Positions 14,262 through 23,267 of a stretch of 64,000 bases of DNA are shown in pieces. The DNA is from CAYYMZ01 sp964473025 (lineage in GTDB: Bacteria > Patescibacteriota > UBA1384 > DTJR01), in NCBI GenBank assembly GCA_964473025.1, contig CAYYMZ010000001.1:1-64000 (forward strand). Reading direction: 5' to 3'. The position numbers were made by a program, and so were the translations under genes. The notes under the pieces are model-generated. The model made no database searches. It was not told the origin of the DNA and saw nothing but the letters and a program-made list of their open reading frames with translations. Numbering within the stretch: the first letter of the stretch is position 1; each line of letters opens with the position of its first letter.

Positions 14262-15392
14262 ATTCCGAAAGATATTAAAAAAAGCCGTTTCTCGCGCTTT
14301 TGGAGCATTGTGCGTTGGCCTTTTGCTTTAAGTTTCTTGGCTGTCTCGGGCATCGTGTTTTTGATGGGAATCGCCCAGAATTTTGGATATACCGGTACGA
14401 CGGGCCTGCACTCAATGTCGGTTGCGGATTGGGACGCCTTTAAGTCAAAGCTTTTTCAGAGTGACGCAACGTCGGCGAAGAGGGGCGCGCCTTATTATTT
14501 TTCTGGGACAAAGAAGGCGCCGACCGTTAGTGGTAAATCAGTTGTTTTTGATGTGCGCCTGACCAAGATTTTGCAGTATTTATCGGAGGGGACAGATTCC
14601 CCAAAATGCGGCACGACGGGCCGGCACGAGCAAATAGGCCTTTCGATTGACGCCAGTCCCGCTTCCGACTTGTCACATCCGGTAACCAATGCGCAGTCAT
14701 CCTCAACGGTTTATCGAGGCGTTGGAGTGCGCGTCGTCTCTGCCGACAGGATTAAATGCACCCGGGTTACACCTTACCCGCCAGATTTCTTAACCCCGCC
14801 GATAGCCGTTTCTTTCAATGCCCCCGGGTTTGCAATTCCCTTGGACGGAAAATCGATCGAAATAAAACCTCCGGTTCCAGCTAATAGCCGGGTATTTTGT
14901 GCCGTTGACTATTATCCAAGAGACCCTGTCTATCATCTGCAACCCGCAGACATAACCGATCCCAGAGACCTAACGCCTCCCCGCTCGGCCAGTATCATTG
15001 GCCTTTTAGACCCTTCCCATGCACCTGGTTCTCTTGGAACAGCCGACGACTATTTCAATTACGACGACTACGCCGGTTTCGCCGAATTTAACGAAAAAGT
15101 GCCCAAAGCCGGAATTTACAAAACGGCGCAACTCGCTTATGAAATAATGCACGCTGACGATGCCGGTTGCGATACGAAAGAGGGTAACAAAGAAAATAAA
15201 CGGATTATCCCTTTCACCGTAATCTTCCCTGAATGGGTTTGGTCTGACAGGGGCTTTGCCGACAAGGGCCTGGTAACTTTTTTCCTTAATCTGTCGAAAA
15301 AATCATTTCCGTTTTTCCTGCAAGGCGAGTCGCCGACTGCCGGGATGGCGTATGACCCGCTTTTGAAAATTGGTTTGCATTTTAATTACTAG
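14262..15392 (+). CDS. Exported hypothetical protein, probable ATT start
   Basis: No family is recognised. I start it at ATT 14262, giving 376 residues (initiator read as Met). The ribosome site GGGAGGGG ends 2 nt before it, and the reading frame is open from there. This start adds PKDIKKSRFSRFWSIVRWPF, a basic stretch expected before the following signal/membrane segment (FALSFLAVSGIVFLMGIAQ). The next conventional start, GTG 14310, has no ribosome site and would remove the basic region. The exported part has six cysteines and motifs such as HSMSVADWDAF and DDYFNYDDYAGFAEFNEK. It probably stays anchored by the N-terminal segment. A sequencing error (ATG read as ATT) is the other explanation. 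Confidence 0.65.
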   Translation: MPKDIKKSRFSRFWSIVRWPFALSFLAVSGIVFLMGIAQNFGYTGTTGLHSMSVADWDAFKSKLFQSDATSAKRGAPYYFSGTKKAPTVSGKSVVFDVRLTKILQYLSEGTDSPKCGTTGRHEQIGLSIDASPASDLSHPVTNAQSSSTVYRGVGVRVVSADRIKCTRVTPYPPDFLTPPIAVSFNAPGFAIPLDGKSIEIKPPVPANSRVFCAVDYYPRDPVYHLQPADITDPRDLTPPRSASIIGLLDPSHAPGSLGTADDYFNYDDYAGFAEFNEKVPKAGIYKTAQLAYEIMHADDAGCDTKEGNKENKRIIPFTVIFPEWVWSDRGFADKGLVTFFLNLSKKSFPFFLQGESPTAGMAYDPLLKIGLHFNY

Positions 15393-15455
15393 CCAACGCC
15401 TTCTCCCATATTTTTCTTTTACGTTTTACACTTTTAGCTTTACACTTTCATGTGC

Positions 15456-15461
15456 TATAAT
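15456..15461 (+). promoter_or_regulatory. -10 element implying a leaderless transcript
   Basis: A perfect TATAAT ends 6 nt before the ATG at 15468, so transcription should start at or next to the start codon. No ribosome site is present between them apart from AAGG. A clear -35 box at 16-18 bp is not visible. Confidence 0.45.
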
Positions 15462-15467
15462 AAGGCC

Positions 15468-16782
15468 ATGGCAAAGACACTTTCAAAAAAGGCGATGTTG
15501 TTGGTTGTGGGTTGTGTTTTGACCGTCGCCGTCGCCCTCTTACCCTTTAATCTCAAAAATGCTGAGGCCGCTTTTAATCCCAGCAATTTGATCTCGGACG
15601 GCACTTTTGTCGATATTAACTCGATGAACACGGGTTCAATCCAGCGGTTTTTAGAATCAAAAAACAGCTACCTTAAGGATTTTTCCGAAAACGGTCGTTC
15701 CGCTGCCCGGATTATCTATGATGCATCACACGGTTACGGCAATGCATCGGGTTCTATCAACGGCATCACCATCAACACTTCAAGTGGAACGGTCAACCCG
15801 CAAACAATTTTAGTGACGCTTCAGAAAGAACAGAGCTTAATTACTAAGTCGACGCGCGATGACAATGCATTGCGCAAGGCGATGGGATACGCTTGCCCCG
15901 ATTCCGGCGGTTGCAACCCTAGCTACGCCGGTTTCACCAAACAGGTGGAAAACGCTGCTTGGCAACTTAGATACAACTTTGAACGCGCCCAGGGGCGCGG
16001 ATTTGGCGATTACCAAGTAGGACAGGCCTTCTCCTTTGACGATTGGAATGGGACGCATACCGGCATCTTTGGCAACCGCGCCACCGCTTCGCTTTACCGC
16101 TACACCCCCCACGTCTATAACGGCAATTATAATTTTTGGAATTTATTTTTTAATGTTTACCGATTTCAACTTAGAGAATATGCCCACGCCTTTGTTACCG
16201 AGACGAACCCTCATGTCACACTTGCCCAAGGACAATCAGCCCGCTTTACTCTGACTGTCCGCAACACCGGTACTGCCACTTGGCGAAAAGGCGCTGTCAA
16301 TCTTGGTACAGACCGTGGCCGTGACCGAATCCCGGCCTTTACCCGCGAAGGCAGCGGCCCGTCCGGTTGGAGCGCCCCGCAGAGGATTTATTTGCAGGAA
16401 AACACGGTTGCGCCCGGCGCTTTGGGACATTTCTACTTTTACATGCAAAACAACGGTGTTTCTCCCGGCACCTATCGCGAGTACTTCCGCCTTGTTGCCG
16501 ACGGCATCACCTGGATGGAGGACTACGGAATCTATTGGGAGATTACGGTGCCCCAGCCAACTCCCGCTTATGCCCACGCCTTTGTTACCGAGACGAACCC
16601 TCATGTCACACTTGCCCAAGGACNNNNNNNNNNNNNNNNNNNNNNNNNNNNNNNNNNNNNNNNNNNNNNNNNNNNNNNNNNNNNNNNNNNNNNNNNNNNN
16701 NNNNNNNNNNNNNNNNNNNNNNNCCGACGGCATCACCTGGATGGAGGACTACGGAATCTATTGGGAGATTACGGTGCCTTGA
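15468..16782 (+). CDS. Secreted wall-associated protein with tandem Ig-like repeats, interrupted by assembly gap
   Basis: Signal peptide MAKTLSKKAMLLVVGCVLTV...NAEA, then a lysozyme/transglycosylase-like region. It contains VNPQTILVTLQKEQSLIT, whose Glu could be the catalytic acid, plus ACPDSGGCNPSYAGFTKQVE and WQLRYNFERAQG. From about residue 238 a repeat of 130 residues begins (YAHAFVTETNPHVTLAQG ... TVRNTGTATWRKG), resembling NBR1-type Ig-like domains. A second copy runs into 100 Ns. The sequence after the gap (GITWMEDYGIYWEITVP) matches the end of the repeat and stops at TGA 16780-16782. The N run is not a multiple of three, so the frame across it is artificial. A reading continuing to 16952 is an artefact. 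Peptidoglycan-directed function is inferred. Confidence 0.75.
16179..16782 (+). repeat. Tandem 390-bp repeat encoding Ig-like domains
   Basis: TGCCCACGCCTTTGTTACCG begins at 16181 and again at 16571, a 390-bp period. The unit end (CCGACGGCATCACCTGG) is seen at 16498 and after the gap at 16724. At least two copies exist; the true number is hidden by the gap. Confidence 0.85.
16624..16723. other. Assembly gap (100 N)
   Basis: One hundred Ns inside the second Ig-like repeat. If only two repeat units exist, repeat alignment predicts 264 missing bases here. Each further unit would add 390. Confidence 0.95.
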
Positions 16783-17305
16783 CCGTTTCTAAAACGATTT
16801 TAACTTTTAAGGCAGGGTATCTCCAGGCGAAACTCGACTCGTATAGTTTTTTGTGTTTGTTAAAGAATTTCCCCCGTATTTTGTTGACGAATCCAGGAGC
16901 AAAAACAATTCTTCTCTCCAGCGTTTTGAATGAAAACTTACCCTTGAGGTAGTAATGCCATTGATTTTCACCGGTGAAGTAATCAAAAGAAAAAATAGAG
17001 AAGAAGTGTTTATGAGTCGGATCACAAAAAGCGTTGACAGATGAAAAATGAGGTGATTCGATAATAATCCTCGCCCCTTTTTTGGTGACGCGGTGCAGCT
17101 CACCCATGACAGCGATCAGGTCGTCAAGATGCTCTAAAACATCGAAACAAATTATTTCGTTAAATTGATTGGCCTTAAAGGGATAGGGGGTTTTATTTAG
17201 ATCATAAATCAAGTCAGGGTTGCTTTGGCGGTTAAAATCCAAATTAAGCGCCCCCCTGATTTTTCTTTGTCCGCTTCCTAGATTTAATGTTTTTGATACT
17301 TTCAT
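16769..17305 (-). CDS. SAM-dependent methyltransferase, class I
   Basis: 178 residues. KTLNLGSGQRKIRGALNLDF is motif I (GSGQ) of the Methyltransf_11 type. FNEIICFDVLEHLDDLIAVM is the acidic post-II block with the VLEHL signature, and GARIIIESPHFSS follows. The substrate is unknown. Proteins of this size with SPHFSS are common in surface-sugar loci. On the minus strand TATAAT lies about 11 nt before the start. It converges on and overlaps the repeat protein gene by 14 bp. Confidence 0.85.
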   Translation of the reverse strand: MKVSKTLNLGSGQRKIRGALNLDFNRQSNPDLIYDLNKTPYPFKANQFNEIICFDVLEHLDDLIAVMGELHRVTKKGARIIIESPHFSSVNAFCDPTHKHFFSIFSFDYFTGENQWHYYLKGKFSFKTLERRIVFAPGFVNKIRGKFFNKHKKLYESSFAWRYPALKVKIVLETVKAP

Positions 17306-17335
17306 ATTTTTCTCGTATTATATTTAAGATAACAA

Positions 17336-18025
17336 ATGAATTCAATTTTAAAACTATTTAGTATCTTTTCCAGCTTTATCTTTCCCCAAAACTGCTTTAT
17401 TTGCAACGTTTCGGGCCAGGAAATTTGCCCTGATTGTCTAAAAAACTTGGAGAGCGCCCGGCCGAGGTGTCTAAAATGCGGCCGAGAGAATCCTTTCGGG
17501 ATTTACTGCACTATACATTGCCGAAAGTTTCAGGCCGATGCGGTTCACGCTCCCTTTGCCTTTAAGGGTCCGCTCAGAGAATTGGTCCATCAGCTGAAAT
17601 ACGAGGATGTAACCAATCTCGTCAGGCCTTTATCTTCAGAGATTACGCGGCTCGCTAAGAGAATTCCCGATTATCACAAATTTGTCCTCACTTATATTCC
17701 CCTTGCGAGAAAAAGGTTGCTTGAGAGGGGATACAACCAATCAGAACTGATCGCCGAGGCAGTTTCAGAAGTTTTAAAAACGCCCGTTTCTGGTTTGCTG
17801 ACGAGGGTCGAGGGTCATCTGACGCAAGTCCAGTTGGGGGATAAGAAAATGCGTCGGCAAAACGTCAAAGGTGTGTTTAAAATCAAACAGGGCGTTGAAA
17901 TACCCGATAATGTGATTTTAATTGATGATGTTGTAACAACCGGCGCCACCGTTGAAGAGGCGGCCAAAGTGCTGAAGAAAGCAGGCGTCAAAAAGGTCGT
18001 TGTTCTCGTCCTCGCCCTAGCTTAG
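17336..18025 (+). CDS. ComF family phosphoribosyltransferase-like protein
   Basis: 229 residues. The N-terminal zinc-binding region has CFICNVSGQEICPDC and CLKCGRENPFGIYC, four CxxC-type pairs. The C-terminus is the PRTase fold: RGYNQSELIAEAVSEVL, then VILIDDVVTTGATVEEAA, the PRPP-binding loop. The ComF family is linked to DNA uptake in competent bacteria. The enzymatic substrate is unknown. It is divergent from the methyltransferase gene with a 30-bp gap. Confidence 0.92.
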   Translation: MNSILKLFSIFSSFIFPQNCFICNVSGQEICPDCLKNLESARPRCLKCGRENPFGIYCTIHCRKFQADAVHAPFAFKGPLRELVHQLKYEDVTNLVRPLSSEITRLAKRIPDYHKFVLTYIPLARKRLLERGYNQSELIAEAVSEVLKTPVSGLLTRVEGHLTQVQLGDKKMRRQNVKGVFKIKQGVEIPDNVILIDDVVTTGATVEEAAKVLKKAGVKKVVVLVLALA

Positions 18026-18057
18026 AACCCCTCTTTTTCGTTTTTACTTTTTACTTT

Positions 18058-18098
18058 CCCGCCTGCAGAAGCTGTCGCTTCAGCGACTGCGGGCAGGT
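18058..18098. terminator. Palindrome between convergent comF and ahcY
   Basis: CCTGC...GTCGCT-TC-AGCGAC...GGGCAGG forms a nested stem between two converging genes. It may act as a shared transcription stop, or belong to the CCTGCC repeat family (compare 24099-24118). Confidence 0.4.
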
Positions 18099-18114
18099 AA
18101 CTTTTAACCTATAC

Positions 18115-19413
18115 TTATGTTCCCATCTGCCAGCTAGCAAGATATTTCTTCTGTTCTGGAGTAAGACGATCGATTTTAACCGAGATTGCCTCAAGCTGAA
18201 GCCGGGCGATGTCTTGGTCAACTTCCTCCGGAAGAATATGGACTTTAGGCTCCAGCTTACCTTGATTTTTAATTCCGTACTCAAGCGCTAGCGCCTGTCC
18301 GCAGAAAGATAAACTCATCACAACCGACGGATGGCCTTCGGCGCAGGCGAGGTTAACTAATCGCCCCTGCCCGCATAAATAGATAAAGTGCCCTCCGGTC
18401 AAGGTGATTTTTTCGAGCCCCTCCCTAATCTTTTCAACCGACTTGGCTTTTTTGTAGAGGTTTTTGACGTCAATTTCGACGTCGAAGTGACCGGAGTTTG
18501 CCAAAATAACACCCTCTTTCATTTTTTTAATGTGATCTAAGGTTATGACATTGATGTCTCCCGTGACGGTGGCGAAGATATCGCCGTATTTGGCTGCTTC
18601 GTCCATTCTGACAACTTCAAAACCGTCCATGCGGGCCTGTAGGGCACGGATTGGCTCGACTTCGGTAACCGAAACTATTGCTCCCAACCCGCGGGCACAT
18701 TTGGCTAATCCTTCGCCACAAGGGCCGTAACCGGCTACTACAAATCGACTACCGGCCAACATTATCGATGTGACGCGGATGATGCCGTCGATCGTTGACT
18801 GTCCGGTGCCGTAATAGTTATCAAAAAGATGTTTCGTCTTGTTGTCGTTGACGGCGATGACCGGGCATTTGAGGGCGTCATCCTTTTCCATGGCCCGTAA
18901 CCTGATCACGCCAGTGGTGGTTTCTTCGGTTCCGACGACCATGTGCTCTAAGAGCTTAGGATGTTTTTCGTGAATTAAGCTTACCAGGTCGCATCCGTCG
19001 TCTATGGTCGCGATCTTTTTGCCTTTTTCGGCCGCTTCTTTGAGGTAAGTTACAACTTTTTCAAGGTTTTTCCAATACTCTTTAGCCGTTTCGCCTTTCC
19101 AGGCATAAACCTTAACTCCCGCGCGCGCCATGGCGGCGGCCACGTCATCCTGGGTTGACAAGGGGTTGCAACCGGTAATAACAACGTCGGCTCCGCCCGC
19201 AATTAAAGCGTCAACCAAATTGGCTGTTTCCTTGGTTACGTGGAGCGCCATGCCTACCACTACATTTTTTAGCGGTTTTTCTTTCTTAAACCGTTCGCAA
19301 ACCGACATTAATGCACCCATATGCTCTTTGGCCCAGGCGATATTTTTTGCTCCTTCGCCCGAAAGAGAGATGTTTTTGACTTCAAAACTTTCTGATTTCT
19401 TTGAAGATGTCAT
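18115..19413 (-). CDS. ahcY: Adenosylhomocysteinase
   Basis: Splits S-adenosylhomocysteine to adenosine and homocysteine using tightly bound NAD, removing the inhibitor left by methyltransferases. 432 residues, the normal length. Seen: GCNPLSTQDDVAAAMA, TTTGVIRLRAMEKD, DNYYGTGQSTIDGIIR, VAGYGPCGEGLAKCARG (NAD-binding turn), NSGHFDVEID, and LTPEQKKYLASW near the end. It overlaps the upstream kinase gene by 32 nt and is third in the metK-kinase-ahcY operon. Confidence 0.96.
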   Translation of the reverse strand: MTSSKKSESFEVKNISLSGEGAKNIAWAKEHMGALMSVCERFKKEKPLKNVVVGMALHVTKETANLVDALIAGGADVVITGCNPLSTQDDVAAAMARAGVKVYAWKGETAKEYWKNLEKVVTYLKEAAEKGKKIATIDDGCDLVSLIHEKHPKLLEHMVVGTEETTTGVIRLRAMEKDDALKCPVIAVNDNKTKHLFDNYYGTGQSTIDGIIRVTSIMLAGSRFVVAGYGPCGEGLAKCARGLGAIVSVTEVEPIRALQARMDGFEVVRMDEAAKYGDIFATVTGDINVITLDHIKKMKEGVILANSGHFDVEIDVKNLYKKAKSVEKIREGLEKITLTGGHFIYLCGQGRLVNLACAEGHPSVVMSLSFCGQALALEYGIKNQGKLEPKVHILPEEVDQDIARLQLEAISVKIDRLTPEQKKYLASWQMGT

Positions 19414-20290
19414 AGCGCTCCTCGATTAATTTTTTGTTAAGTTTTATCAATTTGTTGATTGAAAAATCTTCGGTACAATAAGAGGCAACTGAGCTAGCAG
19501 AGATAATCGCCTTACGCACCGTCTTTTCATCGGTTTTGCCTTGTGATGCGAGATAGGCGGTCAGCGTTCCGGCAAACGAATCACCGGCACCGGTCGGATC
19601 CTTCGCTTCTTCTAGTGGATAGGCCGGAGCGGAGAAATGTTTGCCTTCCGAAAAAAGCAGTGCCCCGTGCTCTCCTTTTTTGATGACAACGTATTTTGGG
19701 CCCATGCGTAGAATTGCTTTTGCGGCCTTGACGAGGTTTACCTCAACAGAAAATTGTCTTGCTTCAGCGTCGTTTAAAACGATCAGATCAGCCATTTTCA
19801 TCGCTTCGGTCAGTTTTTTCCGGCTGTGCTTGATCCAGTAGTTCATTGTGTCTAAAACAACAAACGCCTTGAGGCAGGATGCGGCAACTTTAATTTGTAC
19901 TTTGGGGTCTATGTTTGAGAGGAGAAGAAATTTTGTGCTTTGGTATGCAAGAGGAATCTCGGGAGCGTAGTTTTCAATCGAATTTAATTTGGTTTCCAGC
20001 GTTTTGGCCTCGTTCATGTCGAACTCGTAATAACCTTTCCAGCGAAAAGTTTTGTCTGCCTTGGACAATCCTTCCAGATTAATGCCACGACTTTTAAGTT
20101 TTACGAGTTGCGCCGGAGGAAAATCTTTACCGGCAATACTAATAACACCGGGGACGGCAAAATGGGAAGCGGCGATTGCGGCATAGGTGGCGCTTCCTCC
20201 CGGCACAGATGAAACAGAGCCGAAAGGTGTTTTTATGTCATCTAAGGCAATCGTGCCCAGGATAACCAGATCTGTTTTTTTATTTGGCAT
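19382..20290 (-). CDS. PfkB-family carbohydrate/nucleoside kinase, likely adenosine kinase
   Basis: 302 residues from the ATG at 20290. Ribokinase-fold blocks: VILGTIALDDIKTPFG, SSVPGGSATYAAIAASHF (first signature), LIVLNDAEARQF, YVVIKKGEHGALLF, and DPTGAGDSFAGTLTAYLA (second signature with catalytic Asp and anion hole). The family phosphorylates sugars or nucleosides. Placement between metK and ahcY makes adenosine the likely substrate, pulling the hydrolase reaction forward. This is inference. The start lies inside the metK end (11-nt overlap), consistent with coupling. Confidence 0.85.
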   Translation of the reverse strand: MPNKKTDLVILGTIALDDIKTPFGSVSSVPGGSATYAAIAASHFAVPGVISIAGKDFPPAQLVKLKSRGINLEGLSKADKTFRWKGYYEFDMNEAKTLETKLNSIENYAPEIPLAYQSTKFLLLSNIDPKVQIKVAASCLKAFVVLDTMNYWIKHSRKKLTEAMKMADLIVLNDAEARQFSVEVNLVKAAKAILRMGPKYVVIKKGEHGALLFSEGKHFSAPAYPLEEAKDPTGAGDSFAGTLTAYLASQGKTDEKTVRKAIISASSVASYCTEDFSINKLIKLNKKLIEERYDIFKEIRKF

Positions 20291-21461
20291 TTTTAAGCTG
20301 GGTCTTTTTGTCTGTCTTCTCCCACGGCAAGTCGAGATCGTTGCGGCCAAAGTGGCCGTAAGCGGCGACTTGCCGATAAATCGGCCGGCGCAAATTAAGT
20401 TCGCTAATTATCATTCCCGGTCGCAGATCAAAAACTTTATCTATTTTCTTGACAATTTCAGAGTCGGAAATTTTTCCGGTGCCGAAGGTATTAACCGAAA
20501 CAGAAAGCGGTTCCGGAATGCCGATGGCGTACGCGATTTGAACCTCACAACGGCTGGATAATCCCGCGGCCACAACATTTTTAGCTACCCATCTGGCGGC
20601 GTAACAACCGGAGCGGTCAACCTTGGAAGGATCTTTGCCGGATAAAGCCCCGCCGCCGTGGCGGGCCATCCCGCCATAGGTGTCAACGATGATTTTACGG
20701 CCGGTTAAACCGGTATCTCCCTGTGGTCCGCCAATCACAAATTTTCCAGTGGTGTTGACGTAAATCTTGGTTTTCGAATCTATCTTAAATCCATATCCGG
20801 CCAAAACCGGTTTGATTACTTTTTGCTCTATTTCGCGTTTCAGCACGGTCTGCGATTTATCCACCTCATGCTGGGCGGCGATCAAAACCGTGTGGATCCT
20901 CTTTGGTTTATCGTCTTCGTATTCAACTGTAACCTGCGATTTGCCGTCGGGTCTCAAACCCTTAACCTGACCTTTCTTACGCACCTCGGCTAGGCGCTGG
21001 CAAAGCTTGTGGGAAAGAACAATCGGCAGAGGCATTAGCTCTTTCGTTTCATCGCAGGCATAGCCGAACATAAGTCCCTGATCTCCGGCACCCAAATTTT
21101 TCAGATCCTCTTTTATAACTTTGCCACCTTTGTCGGCTTTGAATGAGTCAACGCCTTGGGCAATGTCGGATGACTGCTCCTTAATGGCGACTGCCACACC
21201 GGAGGTCTCATGGTCAAAACCGCAACCGTCACCGCAGTAGCCGATATCACGAATCACCGATCGGGCGACCTTGGCCATGTCAACGTAGGTTGAGGTTGTA
21301 ATTTCTCCGGCAATAAAACAGATACCGTTGGTTAAAAGGGTTTCACAGGCAACGCGGCCGCGAGGATCGTCTTTTAAAATTTCATCTAAAATCGCGTCTG
21401 ATATCTGGTCAGCCATTTTGTCGGGGTGTCCCTCGGTGACTGATTCGGAGGTAAAAAGCAT
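20280..21461 (-). CDS. metK: S-adenosylmethionine synthetase
   Basis: Forms SAM from methionine and ATP. 393 residues. Signatures: SVTEGHPDKMADQISDAILD at the N-terminus, GAGDQGLMFGYACDET, GGPQGDTGLTGRKIIVDTYG, and GGGALSGKDPSKVDRSGCYA. The ATG has AAGGAGC upstream. First gene of a three-gene operon with the kinase and ahcY. It is adjacent to a locus with many methyltransferases. Confidence 0.97.
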   Translation of the reverse strand: MLFTSESVTEGHPDKMADQISDAILDEILKDDPRGRVACETLLTNGICFIAGEITTSTYVDMAKVARSVIRDIGYCGDGCGFDHETSGVAVAIKEQSSDIAQGVDSFKADKGGKVIKEDLKNLGAGDQGLMFGYACDETKELMPLPIVLSHKLCQRLAEVRKKGQVKGLRPDGKSQVTVEYEDDKPKRIHTVLIAAQHEVDKSQTVLKREIEQKVIKPVLAGYGFKIDSKTKIYVNTTGKFVIGGPQGDTGLTGRKIIVDTYGGMARHGGGALSGKDPSKVDRSGCYAARWVAKNVVAAGLSSRCEVQIAYAIGIPEPLSVSVNTFGTGKISDSEIVKKIDKVFDLRPGMIISELNLRRPIYRQVAAYGHFGRNDLDLPWEKTDKKTQLKNAK

Positions 21462-21522
21462 TTTTGCTCCTTATTAATAAATTTGTACAGTATTATTTAA
21501 CCCTTTTTTTTTAGAAAATCAA

Positions 21523-21553
21523 TCCCAACACCCTTTGGCCCAGAGTGTTGGGA
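21523..21553. repeat. Palindromic repeat, ACACCC family
   Basis: TCCCAACAC ... GTGTTGGGA stem of 9 bp around CCTTTGGCCCAGA, in the metK upstream gap. It shares CCCAACACCCTTTGG with 56858-56889. Confidence 0.8.
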
Positions 21554-21641
21554 TAAGGACTCAGATTTTGGTAAAATGTTAATGCCAATCGATTTTGATG
21601 AGATTTTGCGACTAGGCCTAGTTTAGGTTCAACCATATTAA

Positions 21642-23210
21642 ATGTCAAATCAACAACACATAAAATTTACAGATAAAACAATCAGCATCGCCATCGGTGT
21701 CTTTATGCTGATTGCGATCGCCTTGCGCCTTTACGTCTTGTATTTCCCAATTTCCTTCTTTGGATATCTTGTTCCGCCGGGAGATGACGCGACCCGCCAT
21801 TACCAGATGATCACCAGTATTCTGGGAGGCAATTTTAATACCGGTTACCCGTGGCTATTTCATTTGTTTATAGCGGGAATTGTCAAAATCAGCGGCTCAA
21901 ACGTCATTGATGTTCTGCGTGTTATCACACCGGCTTTGGTTATTTTGCCTTCAATCGCGGTTTATCTTTTTTTAAAAAGAAATTTTGGGAGAGTATCGGC
22001 GCTGATCGGTTTTGCCATAATACTTTGGGCTAGCAGCTATGCCTTAATTGCCTACGGCGACGGTAATTACCCCAATATCATTGCCGGAGGGTTTTTCTTG
22101 CCCCTAACGCTGCTTTATCTGGTTCTTTCGCTTAGAGAAAGAAAGCTGTCTTATTATCTTTCGACGGCGGCCTTTGCGATTCTGACCCTTCTCACTCACC
22201 ATCTTTCGGTGGCCTATCTCTTGATGATTGTTTTATCTTACATAATCGTGCTTGGCATTTGGAACCGGTTTGAGAAGATTGCCGAAAATTACACCCGTAC
22301 AGCGGTTTTTATTGTGGTTTTACTTGCTCTTAGTGCACTGGTGGCTTCCCTTTTCTCGTTTCGAGAAATTTTTCTTCAAGCATATCAGTCGATTTTCCAA
22401 AGCGGCTCCGTCAGCGCAGGCGCTATCTTTGCCGTGCCGATTGATTTTTGGGATTATGGCGGGCAAATCGGTCCCTTTGTTTACTATGGCGGGTTGCTCG
22501 GGATAATCTTTTTAATTTATCTGCTGGGGCAACCGAAGGAAAAAATCAATAAGCCGGCGTTGCTTTTGATTCTGGTTTGGTTTGTGGTCACCTATATCTT
22601 TTCGCGCTTTAGCCAAACTGGCTTACCGGGTCGTTTTGCTAGGGAACTGGCACTACCGCTGGTCTTGGCACAGTCGATTATGATCTGGCGGTTTATCCAA
22701 GCAATGCGCACAAATACCCAAAAAATCCTTACGGTTTTTGGCTTAGGGTTGATTATCACTCTAGAACTGGTGCAAGTAAACGGTGGTTCCTACCGCTCGC
22801 CAGATTACTTTAAAAGAATGATTTGGTTTGACAGCAATGATAAAAAATCAACAGATGCGATCAAGGCCCTGATCCCGTCTAATGAAGCGATTATCGCTAA
22901 CAATACGACCCCTTATTTGCCAATTTTTGCCGAAAGGAAAATTATTTTTATTCCGTTAAACAGAACGCCAAGCGTTAAAACGGTACGTGACTTTGCCGAA
23001 GCTGCTGGCGCGCGCTATGTTTTCATAGGCCGAAAAACTTCGGCTAATCCGACGGCCGACGGTTATCCATTCTTTGCCAACTTCGATAAAATAACGGCTA
23101 ACTTGCAAAAAGCGCTCGAGCAATGCACGCCGATGGAAACCGATGATACAAACTCAACTCTTTATGATCTCGGAAGCTGTCCGGACAAAACGGCCAAGAG
23201 CTTGAAGTAG
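21642..23210 (+). CDS. Polytopic membrane protein, GT-C-like
   Basis: 522 residues with about eleven hydrophobic segments. The first long loop has PPGDDATRHYQMITSI, an acidic pair typical of GT-C glycosyltransferases that use polyprenyl-linked sugars. A soluble C-terminal domain of about 130 residues follows (e.g. YLPIFAERKIIFIPLNRTPS and ARYVFIGRKTSA). Donor and acceptor are unknown. It opens the polysaccharide locus, 58 bp before the exporter permease. Confidence 0.7.
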   Translation: MSNQQHIKFTDKTISIAIGVFMLIAIALRLYVLYFPISFFGYLVPPGDDATRHYQMITSILGGNFNTGYPWLFHLFIAGIVKISGSNVIDVLRVITPALVILPSIAVYLFLKRNFGRVSALIGFAIILWASSYALIAYGDGNYPNIIAGGFFLPLTLLYLVLSLRERKLSYYLSTAAFAILTLLTHHLSVAYLLMIVLSYIIVLGIWNRFEKIAENYTRTAVFIVVLLALSALVASLFSFREIFLQAYQSIFQSGSVSAGAIFAVPIDFWDYGGQIGPFVYYGGLLGIIFLIYLLGQPKEKINKPALLLILVWFVVTYIFSRFSQTGLPGRFARELALPLVLAQSIMIWRFIQAMRTNTQKILTVFGLGLIITLELVQVNGGSYRSPDYFKRMIWFDSNDKKSTDAIKALIPSNEAIIANNTTPYLPIFAERKIIFIPLNRTPSVKTVRDFAEAAGARYVFIGRKTSANPTADGYPFFANFDKITANLQKALEQCTPMETDDTNSTLYDLGSCPDKTAKSLK

Positions 23211-23267
23211 TGGACTCATACCCTTGAAATTCAACGATTTGTAAGATAAGGTTTAAACGATTTATTT

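Noticed and set aside
14310..14312. GTG 14310 as start of the exported protein
   Set aside because: No ribosome site and removes the basic N-terminus; ATT 14262 fits better.
16783..16952. C-terminal extension of the Ig-repeat protein to 16952
   Set aside because: Arises only because 100 Ns shift the frame; the true repeat frame stops at 16782.
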